Assembly: GCF_000147715.2 (NCBI RefSeq)
Contig: NC_017934.1
Location: 2,046,001-2,110,000, forward strand
DNA length: 64,000 bases
Direction: 5' to 3'
Origin: Mesotoga prima MesG1.Ag.4.2
GTDB lineage: Bacteria; Thermotogota; Thermotogae; Petrotogales; Kosmotogaceae
The notes under the pieces were generated by a model. The model searched no databases. It was not told the DNA's origin and saw only the letters and a program-made list of their open reading frames with translations. Below are positions 52,494 to 60,971 of this stretch, piece after piece. The number at the start of each line of letters is the position of its first letter. The stretch's first letter is position 1. A program made the translations under genes and the position numbers.

Positions 52494-52887
52494 AGACCTG
52501 ATCGTTGTTGGTGCAGGAACAGCAGGAATCCATGCCGCTATTACCGCATCAAGAAGAGGGCTTGATGTTATGCTTGTTGAAAGGAACGGCTCCGTTGGCG
52601 TTATTTCTACCGTCGGTTTATGCAGTCCCTTCATGAGATTCTGGCTTGGAAATGAGTCCCTTGTCTCGGGTATTCTCGAAGAAGTACTCTTCGATCTGCA
52701 CAGGCGTGGTGGACTTCTGAGGGATTCATTCGATTTGGAGATTTTGAAGATGATCTATCTGGAGAAACTCAAAAAGGCTGGAGTCGTGCTCGCGTTTCGC
52801 TCGATTCCGGTAAAATTAATCTCCGCAGGAGGGTTTATGAAACAGATTTCGCTGCTTGTGTCAAATGTCAGTTTAACAGGTAAGTAG
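52471..52887 (+). pseudogene. FAD-dependent oxidoreductase, N-terminal fragment
   Basis: About 138 residues remain of a protein normally over 400. The dinucleotide-binding start LIVVGAGTAGIHAAITASRR (G-x-G-x-x-G) and VERNGSVGVISTVGLCSPFM match FAD_oxidored-family proteins. The frame stops after SNVSLTGK with the substrate domain missing. It overlaps the nanE remnant and precedes the ROK fragment. Confidence 0.7.
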
Positions 52888-53094
52888 ATGAAAGCTCTAG
52901 GAGTGGTCATCAGTGGTACTATGATAAAGACTGCGGTTGTGGCGTGCTCGGGTGAAATCAGTCAAAGGAAGAATCATGCAACCAGCAGGGATCTTAAGAA
53001 TCAGATCCTCACGATTATTACTGAAGAGATTTCTTCAGATAGCGTTTCATCTATAAGAATAGGGACCGCAGGGACATTATTTCGAGGTGTTTAG
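52888..53094 (+). pseudogene. ROK-family sugar kinase, N-terminal fragment
   Basis: 68 residues: ALGVVISGTMIKTAVV corresponds to the ROK phosphate-binding start (G-x-D-I-G-G-T), with the Asp and first Gly altered. ISSDSVSSIRIGTAGTLFRG matches the next strand and G-x-G-x-x-G turn. The remaining three quarters are absent. Next to nanE, the original was plausibly an N-acetylmannosamine kinase. Confidence 0.7.
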
Positions 53095-53913
53095 ATGATT
53101 AAGGTGCTAGTTCTTGGTGGAGGCGGGGCAAAAGGTTTTGCTCACGTCGGAGTTATTCGAGCGCTAGAAGAAAAGGGTTTTGTACCGGATCTGATCATAG
53201 GAGTTAGTGCCGGTGCGCTTGTAGGGGCGGGGTACGCTTTACTGTCAGATTCAAAGAGGCTGTGGGAGATCTCTCTTGAAATCTGTAGAAAAAGTAAGAA
53301 GCTAATTCGCTTTGCAAATTCAGCTGCAAGAGAAAATAGAGGCTTGTTATTCAATGCAGCCACTTGTATTCACATAAACACTTTTAGAGCGCTGCCTTTC
53401 GGATTGTACTTTAACGCGCTCAAGAAGGGTCTGAAAGGGTACAGATTCTCTGACACAAGAATTCCCTTCAAGTGCGTTTCAACCATAATGGATTCAGGTG
53501 AGTTATTCGTTCATGAAGAAGGAAGTATTTTCGAAGCGCTTAGAGCTTCCATGGCGATTCCTGGAATTATCTCGCCTTTTAGTCACAAAGGCTTCTCTCT
53601 TGCCGATGGAGGGATTGTGAATAATATTCCTGCCAGCATAGCTAAGGAAGAGGGCTGTACTCTAGTGGTGGCCGTGGATCTTTCTTCAAATAATAGAAAG
53701 GTCGGGATCGATACTTCAAATTCGATACTGGAAACAATCGATGGGTACAAAGTCGAAGAGTTTCAACGGAAGGAACTGGCTGTTGCAGATGTTGTCATTT
53801 CACCATTGAACAAAAGAAATATTGGTTTGCTTGACTTCTCATCCTGTATTGAACTCATGAATGAATCTTATGAAGAAACATTGAAGTTCGATCTAATTGG
53901 AGTTAGCCAGTGA
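53095..53913 (+). CDS. Patatin-like phospholipase (active-site complete)
   Basis: A 272-residue acyl hydrolase of the RssA/patatin group. Oxyanion motif LGGGGAKGFAHVGV (about 7-20), nucleophile elbow GVSAGALVG (Ser about 41), and catalytic Asp in SLADGGIVNNIPAS (about 173). A Ser-Asp dyad is thus intact. Predicted to deacylate membrane lipids or lysophospholipids in the cytoplasm. GAGGTG precedes the ATG. It overlaps by four bases a paralogue that has lost both catalytic residues. Confidence 0.93.
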   Translation: MIKVLVLGGGGAKGFAHVGVIRALEEKGFVPDLIIGVSAGALVGAGYALLSDSKRLWEISLEICRKSKKLIRFANSAARENRGLLFNAATCIHINTFRALPFGLYFNALKKGLKGYRFSDTRIPFKCVSTIMDSGELFVHEEGSIFEALRASMAIPGIISPFSHKGFSLADGGIVNNIPASIAKEEGCTLVVAVDLSSNNRKVGIDTSNSILETIDGYKVEEFQRKELAVADVVISPLNKRNIGLLDFSSCIELMNESYEETLKFDLIGVSQ

Positions 53914-54635
53914 AGATACATGTTGGTGGTTATGGTTTCCAGGGACTTGCCTCTATCGAGTACCTTGGAGATTTCGAGAGCGAAAGCAGAATGGTTTTGA
54001 ACGGACTGGCGGGCTATTATGTAGCGGCTGAGAGAGCCATGGGTAAGAAGGAAGCCTTGTATCGGCTTTCAAAGTTTGTGGATGAGTTTTTCGTCACGTT
54101 GGAAGTGATGGATGGTGGCGCGCTTTCTTCAAAAAAGAGAGTGAGCGGCAAATTAGAACGAATTCGCCACTGTCGTATTTGGTCCAAAAGTAATCATATC
54201 TACGGGATAGCTGCAAGGGATTCTTATCTCGATGGAATTGCAGGGAAGACAGAGCTTAGTGCTGAAGTATTCAATCTTGAAACTAGGAAGGTTGAGCTCA
54301 TCCGCGACGACATGAGAGAAGTTGCAGCCGCCTGTATTTCCATCCCGGGACTTTTCGCTCCTTACAATGATGTTTATGTTACTACGACTTATCTGAGCCA
54401 AATTCCTGTTTCGTTCCTTTCAGAAGGTGACACTGTAATTCTGAATCTAAGGGATCTCTCTACTGACAAACCAAGTACAGCTTCAGAAGTAGTTTTCCGC
54501 GCCATGGAGATCCGATCACTAAATTATGCAAAAATAATTCTCGCTAATTCCAGTTGCGTTTCAGTCGGAGTTAAGACTAGAGTTCATTCAGACAATGTGT
54601 TTAACTATCTAGATCGAGTTAAAAGGTCAGTATAG
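53910..54635 (+). CDS. Catalytically dead patatin paralogue
   Basis: A 241-residue protein aligned by eye to the preceding patatin. The glycine loop survives (VGGYGFQGLASIEYL), but the nucleophile elbow reads N-G-L-A-G (residues 31-35), with Leu 33 in place of Ser. The D-G-G motif is replaced by T-T-Y (VTTTYLSQIPVSFL). REVAAACISIPGLFAPYNDV keeps the structural text before the Asp motif. It is uninterrupted and translationally coupled (ATGA overlap), so it is probably a working pseudoenzyme partner, not debris. Confidence 0.75.
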   Translation: MKIHVGGYGFQGLASIEYLGDFESESRMVLNGLAGYYVAAERAMGKKEALYRLSKFVDEFFVTLEVMDGGALSSKKRVSGKLERIRHCRIWSKSNHIYGIAARDSYLDGIAGKTELSAEVFNLETRKVELIRDDMREVAAACISIPGLFAPYNDVYVTTTYLSQIPVSFLSEGDTVILNLRDLSTDKPSTASEVVFRAMEIRSLNYAKIILANSSCVSVGVKTRVHSDNVFNYLDRVKRSV

Positions 54636-54704
54636 TTTGCGCGAATGATAGTATTGATTGTGTGGAAGTATTGAGACAAGCGGTTTCGAATGGAGGAATT
54701 CTAG

Positions 54705-55643
54705 TTGCTGAAGACGATGGTGGTAATCGGGACTCTTTTAGCCATGGGTTTCTATTTCATTAGTGGAACAAAGAAAGGAATAGATGAGATCGTGACGATT
54801 GAACACGATGGCAGAATAAGACAGAGTATCGTTCACCTGCCTCCGATGATTCAAGATGATAAGCTACCTGTAGTGCTGGTATTTCACGGTCTTTTTGGCA
54901 ACAGTAACTACACTAAGAATACGTACGGAATGACTGAAGTGGGAGACAGAGAAGGGTTTATTACCGTGTATCCCGAGGGAACCGGTACATTGAACAGCGT
55001 TCTTTTGAGCTGGAATTCAGGTTTCTGTTGTGGTTACGCAATGGAAAATGATGTCGATGATGTCTCATACATAGCGGAGCTCCTTGGAAGATTAGAAAGT
55101 GTTTATCCCATTGACGAAAAGAGAGTCTATCTCATTGGACTTTCCAACGGAGGGATGCTGGTATATAGGCTCATGTCAAGTTATCCCGATCTCTTCGCTG
55201 CCTGTGCGATTGTTTCATCTTCTCCAGCCGGCGGAGCCAGTGAGGACAACGTTGTAATGATAGAACCTCCAGATACCGCCATTCCGCTCATAGTGTTTCA
55301 CGGTATGGAAGATCCTATTATTCCTTTTGATGGGGGTTTTTCCAGTAGTTCTGAAGCAAATGGTATCTATTTTCCCTCGATAGAGGAGTCTGTGAAACTT
55401 TGGGCGGAGAAAATGGGCGCAGTCAATATGAGCGAGAAATCGCTCGAGAACGGTTTGGTTTTGCTCAGAGAATACACTGGAGAAGACGAGAGAAGCCTAG
55501 TTCATTTCTACGCGATAACCGATGGAGATCATACCTGGCCTGGAAGAGAGAAGGGAATAGATGCTCTCAGCAGCTCTTCACAGGCGAACATCAAGGCAAG
55601 TGAGTTGATATGGGAGTTTATGAAAGACAAGCATCTAGATTGA
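54705..55643 (+). CDS. Secreted or membrane-anchored LpqC/PHB-depolymerase-like esterase
   Basis: A 312-residue alpha/beta hydrolase. The TTG start is supported by GGAGGAA. N-terminal hydrophobic segment VVIGTLLAMGFYFISG anchors or exports it. Motifs: LPVVLVFHGLFGNSNYTKN, WNSGFCCGYAMENDVDDVSY (the W-N-x-G-x-C-C-G phrase of LpqC/feruloyl esterase relatives), nucleophile GLSNGGM, and H in DGDHTWPGRE. Probably cleaves esters of polysaccharides or polyesters outside the cell. Confidence 0.9.
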   Translation: MLKTMVVIGTLLAMGFYFISGTKKGIDEIVTIEHDGRIRQSIVHLPPMIQDDKLPVVLVFHGLFGNSNYTKNTYGMTEVGDREGFITVYPEGTGTLNSVLLSWNSGFCCGYAMENDVDDVSYIAELLGRLESVYPIDEKRVYLIGLSNGGMLVYRLMSSYPDLFAACAIVSSSPAGGASEDNVVMIEPPDTAIPLIVFHGMEDPIIPFDGGFSSSSEANGIYFPSIEESVKLWAEKMGAVNMSEKSLENGLVLLREYTGEDERSLVHFYAITDGDHTWPGREKGIDALSSSSQANIKASELIWEFMKDKHLD

Positions 55644-55667
55644 TGCTTTGTTCGCTTTCGGTAGATC

Positions 55668-56045
55668 TCACCTAACAAAGCCGGCTCCCGGCTGTTCAAA
55701 CCTTATCCGTTCAAATCCCTTTCCCGTTAGAGACCTGTGTATATTGTTAGCAGAGTCACATTTCGTTGGAAAGAGAAGCATAGTGCCGTCGTTCTTGACA
55801 ACTCTGAGCATTTCGCTAAACTCGTCTTAACGAAATCCCCAAAGACATGATCGGAAATGGAACATCGCCGAATCCGTCTTCGAAGAGAATGTCCCTGATT
55901 AGGCCGTCGAAAATGAAGAGATTCCTGACTTCTCTATCATGTACTTTCTTCTTCAGATATTCTTTAAGGATCTATGGGTTCATCAGCAAAGTCAATGGAG
56001 GCTTCGCGCTTAGTAGCTGCAAATGGCAGTCTACCGGCGCCCTTT
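55668..56045 (-). pseudogene. SAM-dependent methyltransferase remnant
   Basis: The minus strand ends with FSEMLRVVKNDGTMLLFPTK then NIHRSLTGKGFERIRFEQPG, the last strands of a class I methyltransferase. Upstream, in other frames, LFIFDGLIRDILFEDGFGDV and GAGRLPFAATKREASIDFAD appear, interrupted by frameshifts and a stop. The SAM-binding start is not found. The rest of 55644-56224 holds no gene. Confidence 0.55.
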
Positions 56046-56224
56046 GAACTCTCTTGCAAGATGACTAGCGTTGTGCTTTTCAAGAAGAAGCAGGGGTCTA
56101 ATATTTAAATTGTCCACATCTATCCAGTCGAGAGACAAAAACATCACCCCCAGAGCAAAAGCTAATATGGATAGTAGCATGATAAAATCGGGATTATCTT
56201 CAGTATCGTAGATGGGAGACTTAT

Positions 56225-57025
56225 ATGAGGCTTAACAAAGATTTATTCGAGAGAAGGCTGGGAGTCTTCTTCATGGTATTGTGGATCTTAATCCTGTTCT
56301 TCTACCTCACCTGGGATGGATGGCTGTACGAGTGGTGCGACTGTGGCTACAACGGTCCTAGTCAGCACTTCGATCTTGACATTACCGACATGGAATATTC
56401 GCGCTCCCCAGATAATGAGATCACTTACTTGTCTACGAACAATCTTCACAACTTGATATATCTCTGTTATCTCGTCTTCTTGATCGGTTGGCTGGGTTTG
56501 CTTTTTGACCTTGAGTGGGCTAAACAGGGAGCGATGGCTACCATGGGAATTTCTTTCGTTGCGGCTCTCTCGACGCTAAACCTCTCCGACCACGTGTACT
56601 TGCTTCAAGTGGTGTATGATATAGTGCATCTTTCAGGGTTAGTAATGGGAGCGTACCTCTTTTCGAAGTACTACCTGAAGACTTCAAAGAGTCTTCCCGT
56701 TGTCCTAGGCACGTGGGCGATATATCTTGTTAGTCACGTTATCTTCACTCCTTGGCCGTTCTGGGAAAACGTTGGCCAAGCTTACTTCAGCGTAAATCAG
56801 ATCAACGACTTGCCGTTCTTTCTTTTTGGTATGGAGTATATAGTTGTTGTAGTAATCTTACTCGCAGTGAACACCCTTATCGTAAAACTAAACGGAAGAA
56901 CGTCGAACCGTTTTCTAAGAGTTTTGATCCCGCTCGGCCTCTATTTCCTTCTGTTCATGATAATGTACTCAACAGACCTAATAATAGTCCAGAACGTGAA
57001 TATGAACACATGTGCCCTTAGGTAA
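56225..57025 (+). CDS. Multi-pass membrane protein of unknown family
   Basis: A 266-residue protein with about seven hydrophobic helices (e.g. GVFFMVLWILILFFYLTWDG; LIYLCYLVFLIGWLGLLFDL; LIPLGLYFLLFMIMYSTDLI). The first external loop has WCDCGYNG, a short Cys cluster, and an acidic stretch (DLDITDMEYSRSPDNE). I do not recognise it. The start ATG has GGGAG nearby. Isolated between remnants. Confidence 0.6.
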   Translation: MRLNKDLFERRLGVFFMVLWILILFFYLTWDGWLYEWCDCGYNGPSQHFDLDITDMEYSRSPDNEITYLSTNNLHNLIYLCYLVFLIGWLGLLFDLEWAKQGAMATMGISFVAALSTLNLSDHVYLLQVVYDIVHLSGLVMGAYLFSKYYLKTSKSLPVVLGTWAIYLVSHVIFTPWPFWENVGQAYFSVNQINDLPFFLFGMEYIVVVVILLAVNTLIVKLNGRTSNRFLRVLIPLGLYFLLFMIMYSTDLIIVQNVNMNTCALR

Positions 57026-57553
57026 TCATGTAAGCTTGAGTTGTCCAAGTTCGTTCTTCTTTTTCAAAACCTGACCTCAACATATTTCTCCTTAGTGTCG
57101 TAGTATCTTTTGGTGTTTCTGAGGTCCTTCTAACCGTTTGGCTTCAGGGACATATATTCATAACCTTCTTAGGCCTTCCATCTCTTCATCAAATGCCTGC
57201 CGAGAGAGATTTGCAGTCTCCATCGTAACACGCATAGACAAAGAATGTGGAGAAGAAGACTTGATAAAACCGATTGTAGTTAACTGAATCGAAAGGAAAT
57301 GAAAGCAAAGAGTTAATTGATGAATAGGGGCACTCAATCAATCGCATCTCAATTAACTATGAGTTGATAATTGCCAATAGTTGGATCTTATCGGGTACCA
57401 TGTCGGCAGACAATAGTTTGTCAGAAACATAGTAGATGGTAAAATGAGTTTGTAAACAATAAGGATTACGTACTTATTTAATAGTTTGTATCTTATTTCC
57501 TTCGGTAGCCTGCAAGAGAAGCATTTGAACTAAGTTATCATCAGCATTATTCA
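57026..57553. other. Gene-free AT-rich region with a possible remnant
   Basis: No intact gene. On the minus strand 57064-57240, METANLSRQAFDEEMEGLRR, and in a shifted frame LRNTKRYYDTKEKYVEVRF, may be a decayed reading frame, with a stop inside and a frameshift. This is only a weak suggestion. Confidence 0.3.
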
Positions 57554-57582
57554 TTGTAGACAATTGTAAATTGGTCTATAAG
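57554..57582 (+). promoter_or_regulatory. Promoter of the DUF6305/peptidase operon
   Basis: TTGTAG (57554-57559), 17 bases, TATAAG (57577-57582). Predicted start about 25 bases before the ATG at 57615. Confidence 0.55.
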
Positions 57583-57614
57583 CCAGCTTATTGGTTAATA
57601 AGGGAGGGTGTTTT

Positions 57615-58202
57615 ATGAGAAAGATAGCTTTGGGATTTCTTTTACTGCTCATTCTAGCTGTTCCTTGCACCATGCTCTTCTCGGAAGAGATTGAGATGCC
57701 TGTTGTCCAGCCTCCAATGGTTGTCACTACTCTGGGTCAGAGTCCGGGTGCTTTGATGTTCAGACTGGTCTGTGTCAGAAATCAAATTGCCTGTGTTCAG
57801 GAAGACCTACTTACCGTTGAGAAATTGGTCCAATTGGTTGAAGGAGAAAACCCACCCAAGACACTGGTCATAACTACCGGAACCAGTTTGAAGGGAATGG
57901 GGGCTGCCGGTATTGACATGAATTTTGAAGTGAAGCGTGTCGAAGGACTGATTGCCAAAGCCAAGGAGCTTGGTATGACAATAATTGGGGCTCACATCGA
58001 GGGCATGGCACGAAGGGTAGATGCAACAGATGAGAAGTCCATCAGCACAGTGATGCCTAAGTCTGATTTGATTCTCGTAATAGAAGACAGCGATTCAGAT
58101 GGATTCTTCACAAACTTTTCGAATGAGACTGGAATTCCTCTTGTAAAGGTGAAAGAATCCTTGGAAATCGGGCCGGCTCTCAAAAAACTGTTCCAAGAGT
58201 AG
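57615..58202 (+). CDS. DUF6305-family exported protein
   Basis: About 195 residues from the ATG at 57615 behind GGGAGGGTG. Signal peptide MRKIALGFLLLLILAVPCTM. The mature part has an alpha/beta pattern with QPPMVVTTLGQSPGALMFRL, LVITTGTSLKGMGAAGIDMN, GMTIIGAHIEGMARR and SDLILVIEDSDSDGFFTNFS, which I associate with the DUF6305 family. TTLGQSPG near the start suggests a binding-protein-like fold. It is the first gene of an operon with a transporter and peptidases, so it may be the extracytoplasmic receptor. No enzyme motif is seen. Confidence 0.65.
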   Translation: MRKIALGFLLLLILAVPCTMLFSEEIEMPVVQPPMVVTTLGQSPGALMFRLVCVRNQIACVQEDLLTVEKLVQLVEGENPPKTLVITTGTSLKGMGAAGIDMNFEVKRVEGLIAKAKELGMTIIGAHIEGMARRVDATDEKSISTVMPKSDLILVIEDSDSDGFFTNFSNETGIPLVKVKESLEIGPALKKLFQE

Positions 58203-58264
58203 AGCATAACAATGATCTTCTTATCTGTCGACCTTTAGGTCGATTCTAAAGGGGGAGTGTCCTG

Positions 58265-59557
58265 GTGTACTTCCATGCTGGTCTGATACTTTTCGTTATA
58301 GCAGTATCGTTTGGAGTTGCAAAGGCACTTAAGCTAAGTGTCGAACTGTCGATGCTTGTTGCCGCGCTTGCAGCCGCTATTGTCCACTCGGGTGGAGCGA
58401 TTCCGGTACGTCATCTTGTGGAAGGCTCCTTCACTTATCTTGATGTCTGTCTGATCTTTATTACCGCAACGTTTTTCATGAACCTGATTAAAGAGTCCGG
58501 TGGAGTCGCTTTTCTTGTAAGAGGTATTGTCAAGGCCTTTCACAAGAGCAGAGTACTGTGTCTCTTCTTTCTTACTTTGCTGTTGTTGATTCCTGGGGCC
58601 CTTACTGGATCGGGTGCCACCACAGTTCTCACGGTTGGTACACTGGTGGGAACGGTCCTCACCTATATGGGAATATCTGAGAAGCGGGTGGCGGCGATAA
58701 TCTTTGTTTGCGCTGCGATGAGTGCCGCTGCACCGCCAGTAAACCTCTGGGCAATGATGGCTGCGGCCGGATCTAACATGCCTTACGTGGGTTTCTTCAT
58801 TCCACTGCTGGTATTGTCGCTAGCCGGTTCTCTATTTGCAATGTTCTTCCTTGGGGGAAAGGGTAAGAAAGTAGAGCTCGATGAAGCTCTGAAAGAGCTT
58901 CCTGAACCACCTGCTAAGATGAACTGGATAAGGGTAGGAATGCCATTTGTCGTTCTCATTTTCCTGATAATGGCCGGAAGGATTTGGCCTCACTCAATCC
59001 CCACTCTGGGACTTCCGTTCATGTTTGTTGTCGCATCAATATTTGCAATTATACTTAGCCCAAAGAAGCTAGAGATCCTTAGAATCGCATCGGATACCAT
59101 CAATACATTGATCCCTCTTGTAGGCATCATGATCGTTGTAGGTATCCTGATTCAGATTATGGCTTTGAGCGGCGCAAGGGGATTGATCTCTCTTGCGGTA
59201 GTAACGTTGCCCATGTGGGTTTTATTTGCAGCGCTGTGGCTAATTCTTCCAGTGTCAGAGGGATTACTCCAATATGCGGTTGCACCGCTTCTAGGAGTGC
59301 CCCTAATTCTTCTTTTCAACATGAAGGGAATGGATGCCATAATAGCACTCTCTGCAATGGCTGTTATGTGGCCTGTGGGAGATATACTTCCTCCCACGGC
59401 GGTTGTTGGAAGAGCGACAGTGATGGAATTGAAATTCAAAGGCCATTATTACAGGGATTTCTTGAAGACTTCGCTCATACCGATGGGGTTCATTCTTCTA
59501 ATTGCTACTTTGTTCCTGATTTTCAGTAATGAACTCTCCTTTTTAGTTGGCGGGTGA
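58265..59557 (+). CDS. Ion-transporter-superfamily (DctM/NhaC-like) carrier
   Basis: A 430-residue membrane protein with about 11-12 helices. GTG start behind GGGGGAG. The two half repeats show IPGALTGSGATTVLTVGTLV and MSAAAPPVNLWAMMAAAGSN in the first half, and MWPVGDILPPTAVVGRATVM in the second. The G-S-x-A-T and P-P-x-A loops resemble TRAP large permeases and related sodium-coupled anion carriers. It probably imports an organic acid, amino-acid derivative or peptide, judged from its peptidase partners. The neighbouring 54-residue membrane protein could be an accessory subunit. Confidence 0.8.
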   Translation: MYFHAGLILFVIAVSFGVAKALKLSVELSMLVAALAAAIVHSGGAIPVRHLVEGSFTYLDVCLIFITATFFMNLIKESGGVAFLVRGIVKAFHKSRVLCLFFLTLLLLIPGALTGSGATTVLTVGTLVGTVLTYMGISEKRVAAIIFVCAAMSAAAPPVNLWAMMAAAGSNMPYVGFFIPLLVLSLAGSLFAMFFLGGKGKKVELDEALKELPEPPAKMNWIRVGMPFVVLIFLIMAGRIWPHSIPTLGLPFMFVVASIFAIILSPKKLEILRIASDTINTLIPLVGIMIVVGILIQIMALSGARGLISLAVVTLPMWVLFAALWLILPVSEGLLQYAVAPLLGVPLILLFNMKGMDAIIALSAMAVMWPVGDILPPTAVVGRATVMELKFKGHYYRDFLKTSLIPMGFILLIATLFLIFSNELSFLVGG

Positions 59558-59584
59558 TGTCATGAGTGAAAGGAAGTGTTTTTG

Positions 59585-59749
59585 ATGGCTATTTTGTACA
59601 CGATAATCAGTGTCTGCTACTACTTGATAACGGCTTTTATCATCTTTGTTATAGCTAGAAGCTTGGTGAAGACGAAGAATTTCCAAGAAGCAATCCTGTT
59701 TTCTGTCATGCTCATGCCGTTCATCCTGCGACTTTTGAGAATCAAGTAG
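59585..59749 (+). CDS. 54-residue two-helix membrane protein
   Basis: A short reading frame starting MAILYTIISVCYYLITAFII and ending MPFILRLLRIK, with an AAGGAAG ribosome site about eight bases before the ATG. Two hydrophobic helices (about 3-24 and 36-51) flank a basic loop (RSLVKTKNFQE). It fills exactly the gap between the carrier (stop 28 bases upstream) and the metallopeptidase (11 bases downstream). Position and composition suggest a small subunit of the carrier, like the small DctQ-type or other regulatory subunits, though it is much shorter than DctQ. Confidence 0.75.
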   Translation: MAILYTIISVCYYLITAFIIFVIARSLVKTKNFQEAILFSVMLMPFILRLLRIK

Positions 59750-59760
59750 GGGGTGCTGCG

Positions 59761-60927
59761 ATGACTGACAGAAATCTGGCGATAGTCAAAATAGTATCAT
59801 GTGTTTTAGTTGGAATTGCCCTAATTATCTCCGGTGTAGAGTTCTACAATCACAGGAATTTCAAGGAACCCGTCGTTGTTGGATCGGGAGTTACTGAAGT
59901 CAAAACGTTAGGTGACTACTTCGCTCCGTTGAAAGGAACGATAAACGATACGAACATCTACATAATTGACAGCGGTGTACCGGGTGGGACGGCTATGTTG
60001 ATAGGCAGGTCGCATCCCGAAGAACCCGCAACGAATCTGGCTGCCAAGATCTTCGTCGAAAACGCGAAACTTACCAAGGGAAGACTCATAGTTGTTATTA
60101 CAGCCAATCAGAGCGCTTCAAGGGTTACCAGACCTGGGGATGCATATCCTATGTACTACACAATAGAGACTCCATGGGGAGAAAGCAAGTTCAGGATGGG
60201 AGATCGATGGTCCAACCCGCTTGACTCATGGCCGGATCCCGAAGCATATGTTCACTATCCTAGTGGTCAACTCCTGGCTTATATGGATATTCGTAATTTC
60301 AACAGAACGTGGCCCGGGAGAGAAAATGGGATGATCACCGAACAGACAAACTATGCCTTTATGAACTTGATAAGAGAAGAGAATGTGGACATATTTATCG
60401 ATTTACACGAAGCCGAGCTGGAGTACCCTGTTATAAGCACTATAGTTGCCCATCAAAAGGCGGCCGATATTGCCGGATTGGCTTCTATGATACTTACCTC
60501 ATCTGAATTCAGAATTGGTATGGAGTTCTCACCTCCTAGCCTGCACGGACTTTCTCACAGAGAGGTCGGTGACCATTCCGACGCCATATCTCTGTTGTTT
60601 GAAACGCCGGAACCTTTTCTTGACAGAGTCAGGGGAATCACCGATGAGGCTCTTCTCTTAACGGGTAAGGATGAATTCGTTATGACAGCAGGTAAGTTCG
60701 GTTTGCTCTACGAGAAGATTGACGAAAATGGTTGGCCGATCGACGTAAGGGTTGGCAGACACTGTTCTTCAACTCTTATGGTTATTGAACTATGGGGTGA
60801 TTTCAATCCTGGAAAGGAGGTTGTGATCGAAGGAGTTCCAAGGTATGACGAGGTAGTAAGCAATGGAACAGGCTATTATTTCCATGATCCTTCAAAAGCT
60901 AGAACACAGGACATTTATTACGAGTAA
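59761..60927 (+). CDS. Membrane-anchored AstE/AspA-like zinc metallopeptidase or deacylase
   Basis: A 388-residue protein with an N-terminal anchor (IVKIVSCVLVGIALIISGVE) and an external catalytic domain. Zinc ligands: H and E in IGRSHPEEPAT (about 82-88) and His in FIDLHEAELEYP (about 213), a variant of the succinylglutamate desuccinylase/aspartoacylase and carboxypeptidase-A fold (usually G-G-x-H-G-x-E). The Arg-rich NRTWPGRENG segment may bind a carboxylate. Between a carrier and two dipeptidases, it probably trims peptides or N-acylated amino acids outside the membrane. Confidence 0.8.
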   Translation: MTDRNLAIVKIVSCVLVGIALIISGVEFYNHRNFKEPVVVGSGVTEVKTLGDYFAPLKGTINDTNIYIIDSGVPGGTAMLIGRSHPEEPATNLAAKIFVENAKLTKGRLIVVITANQSASRVTRPGDAYPMYYTIETPWGESKFRMGDRWSNPLDSWPDPEAYVHYPSGQLLAYMDIRNFNRTWPGRENGMITEQTNYAFMNLIREENVDIFIDLHEAELEYPVISTIVAHQKAADIAGLASMILTSSEFRIGMEFSPPSLHGLSHREVGDHSDAISLLFETPEPFLDRVRGITDEALLLTGKDEFVMTAGKFGLLYEKIDENGWPIDVRVGRHCSSTLMVIELWGDFNPGKEVVIEGVPRYDEVVSNGTGYYFHDPSKARTQDIYYE

Positions 60928-60971
60928 CCAAGAACATTTGTGATTGATAATCACAAAGGAGGGGAGTGAGG

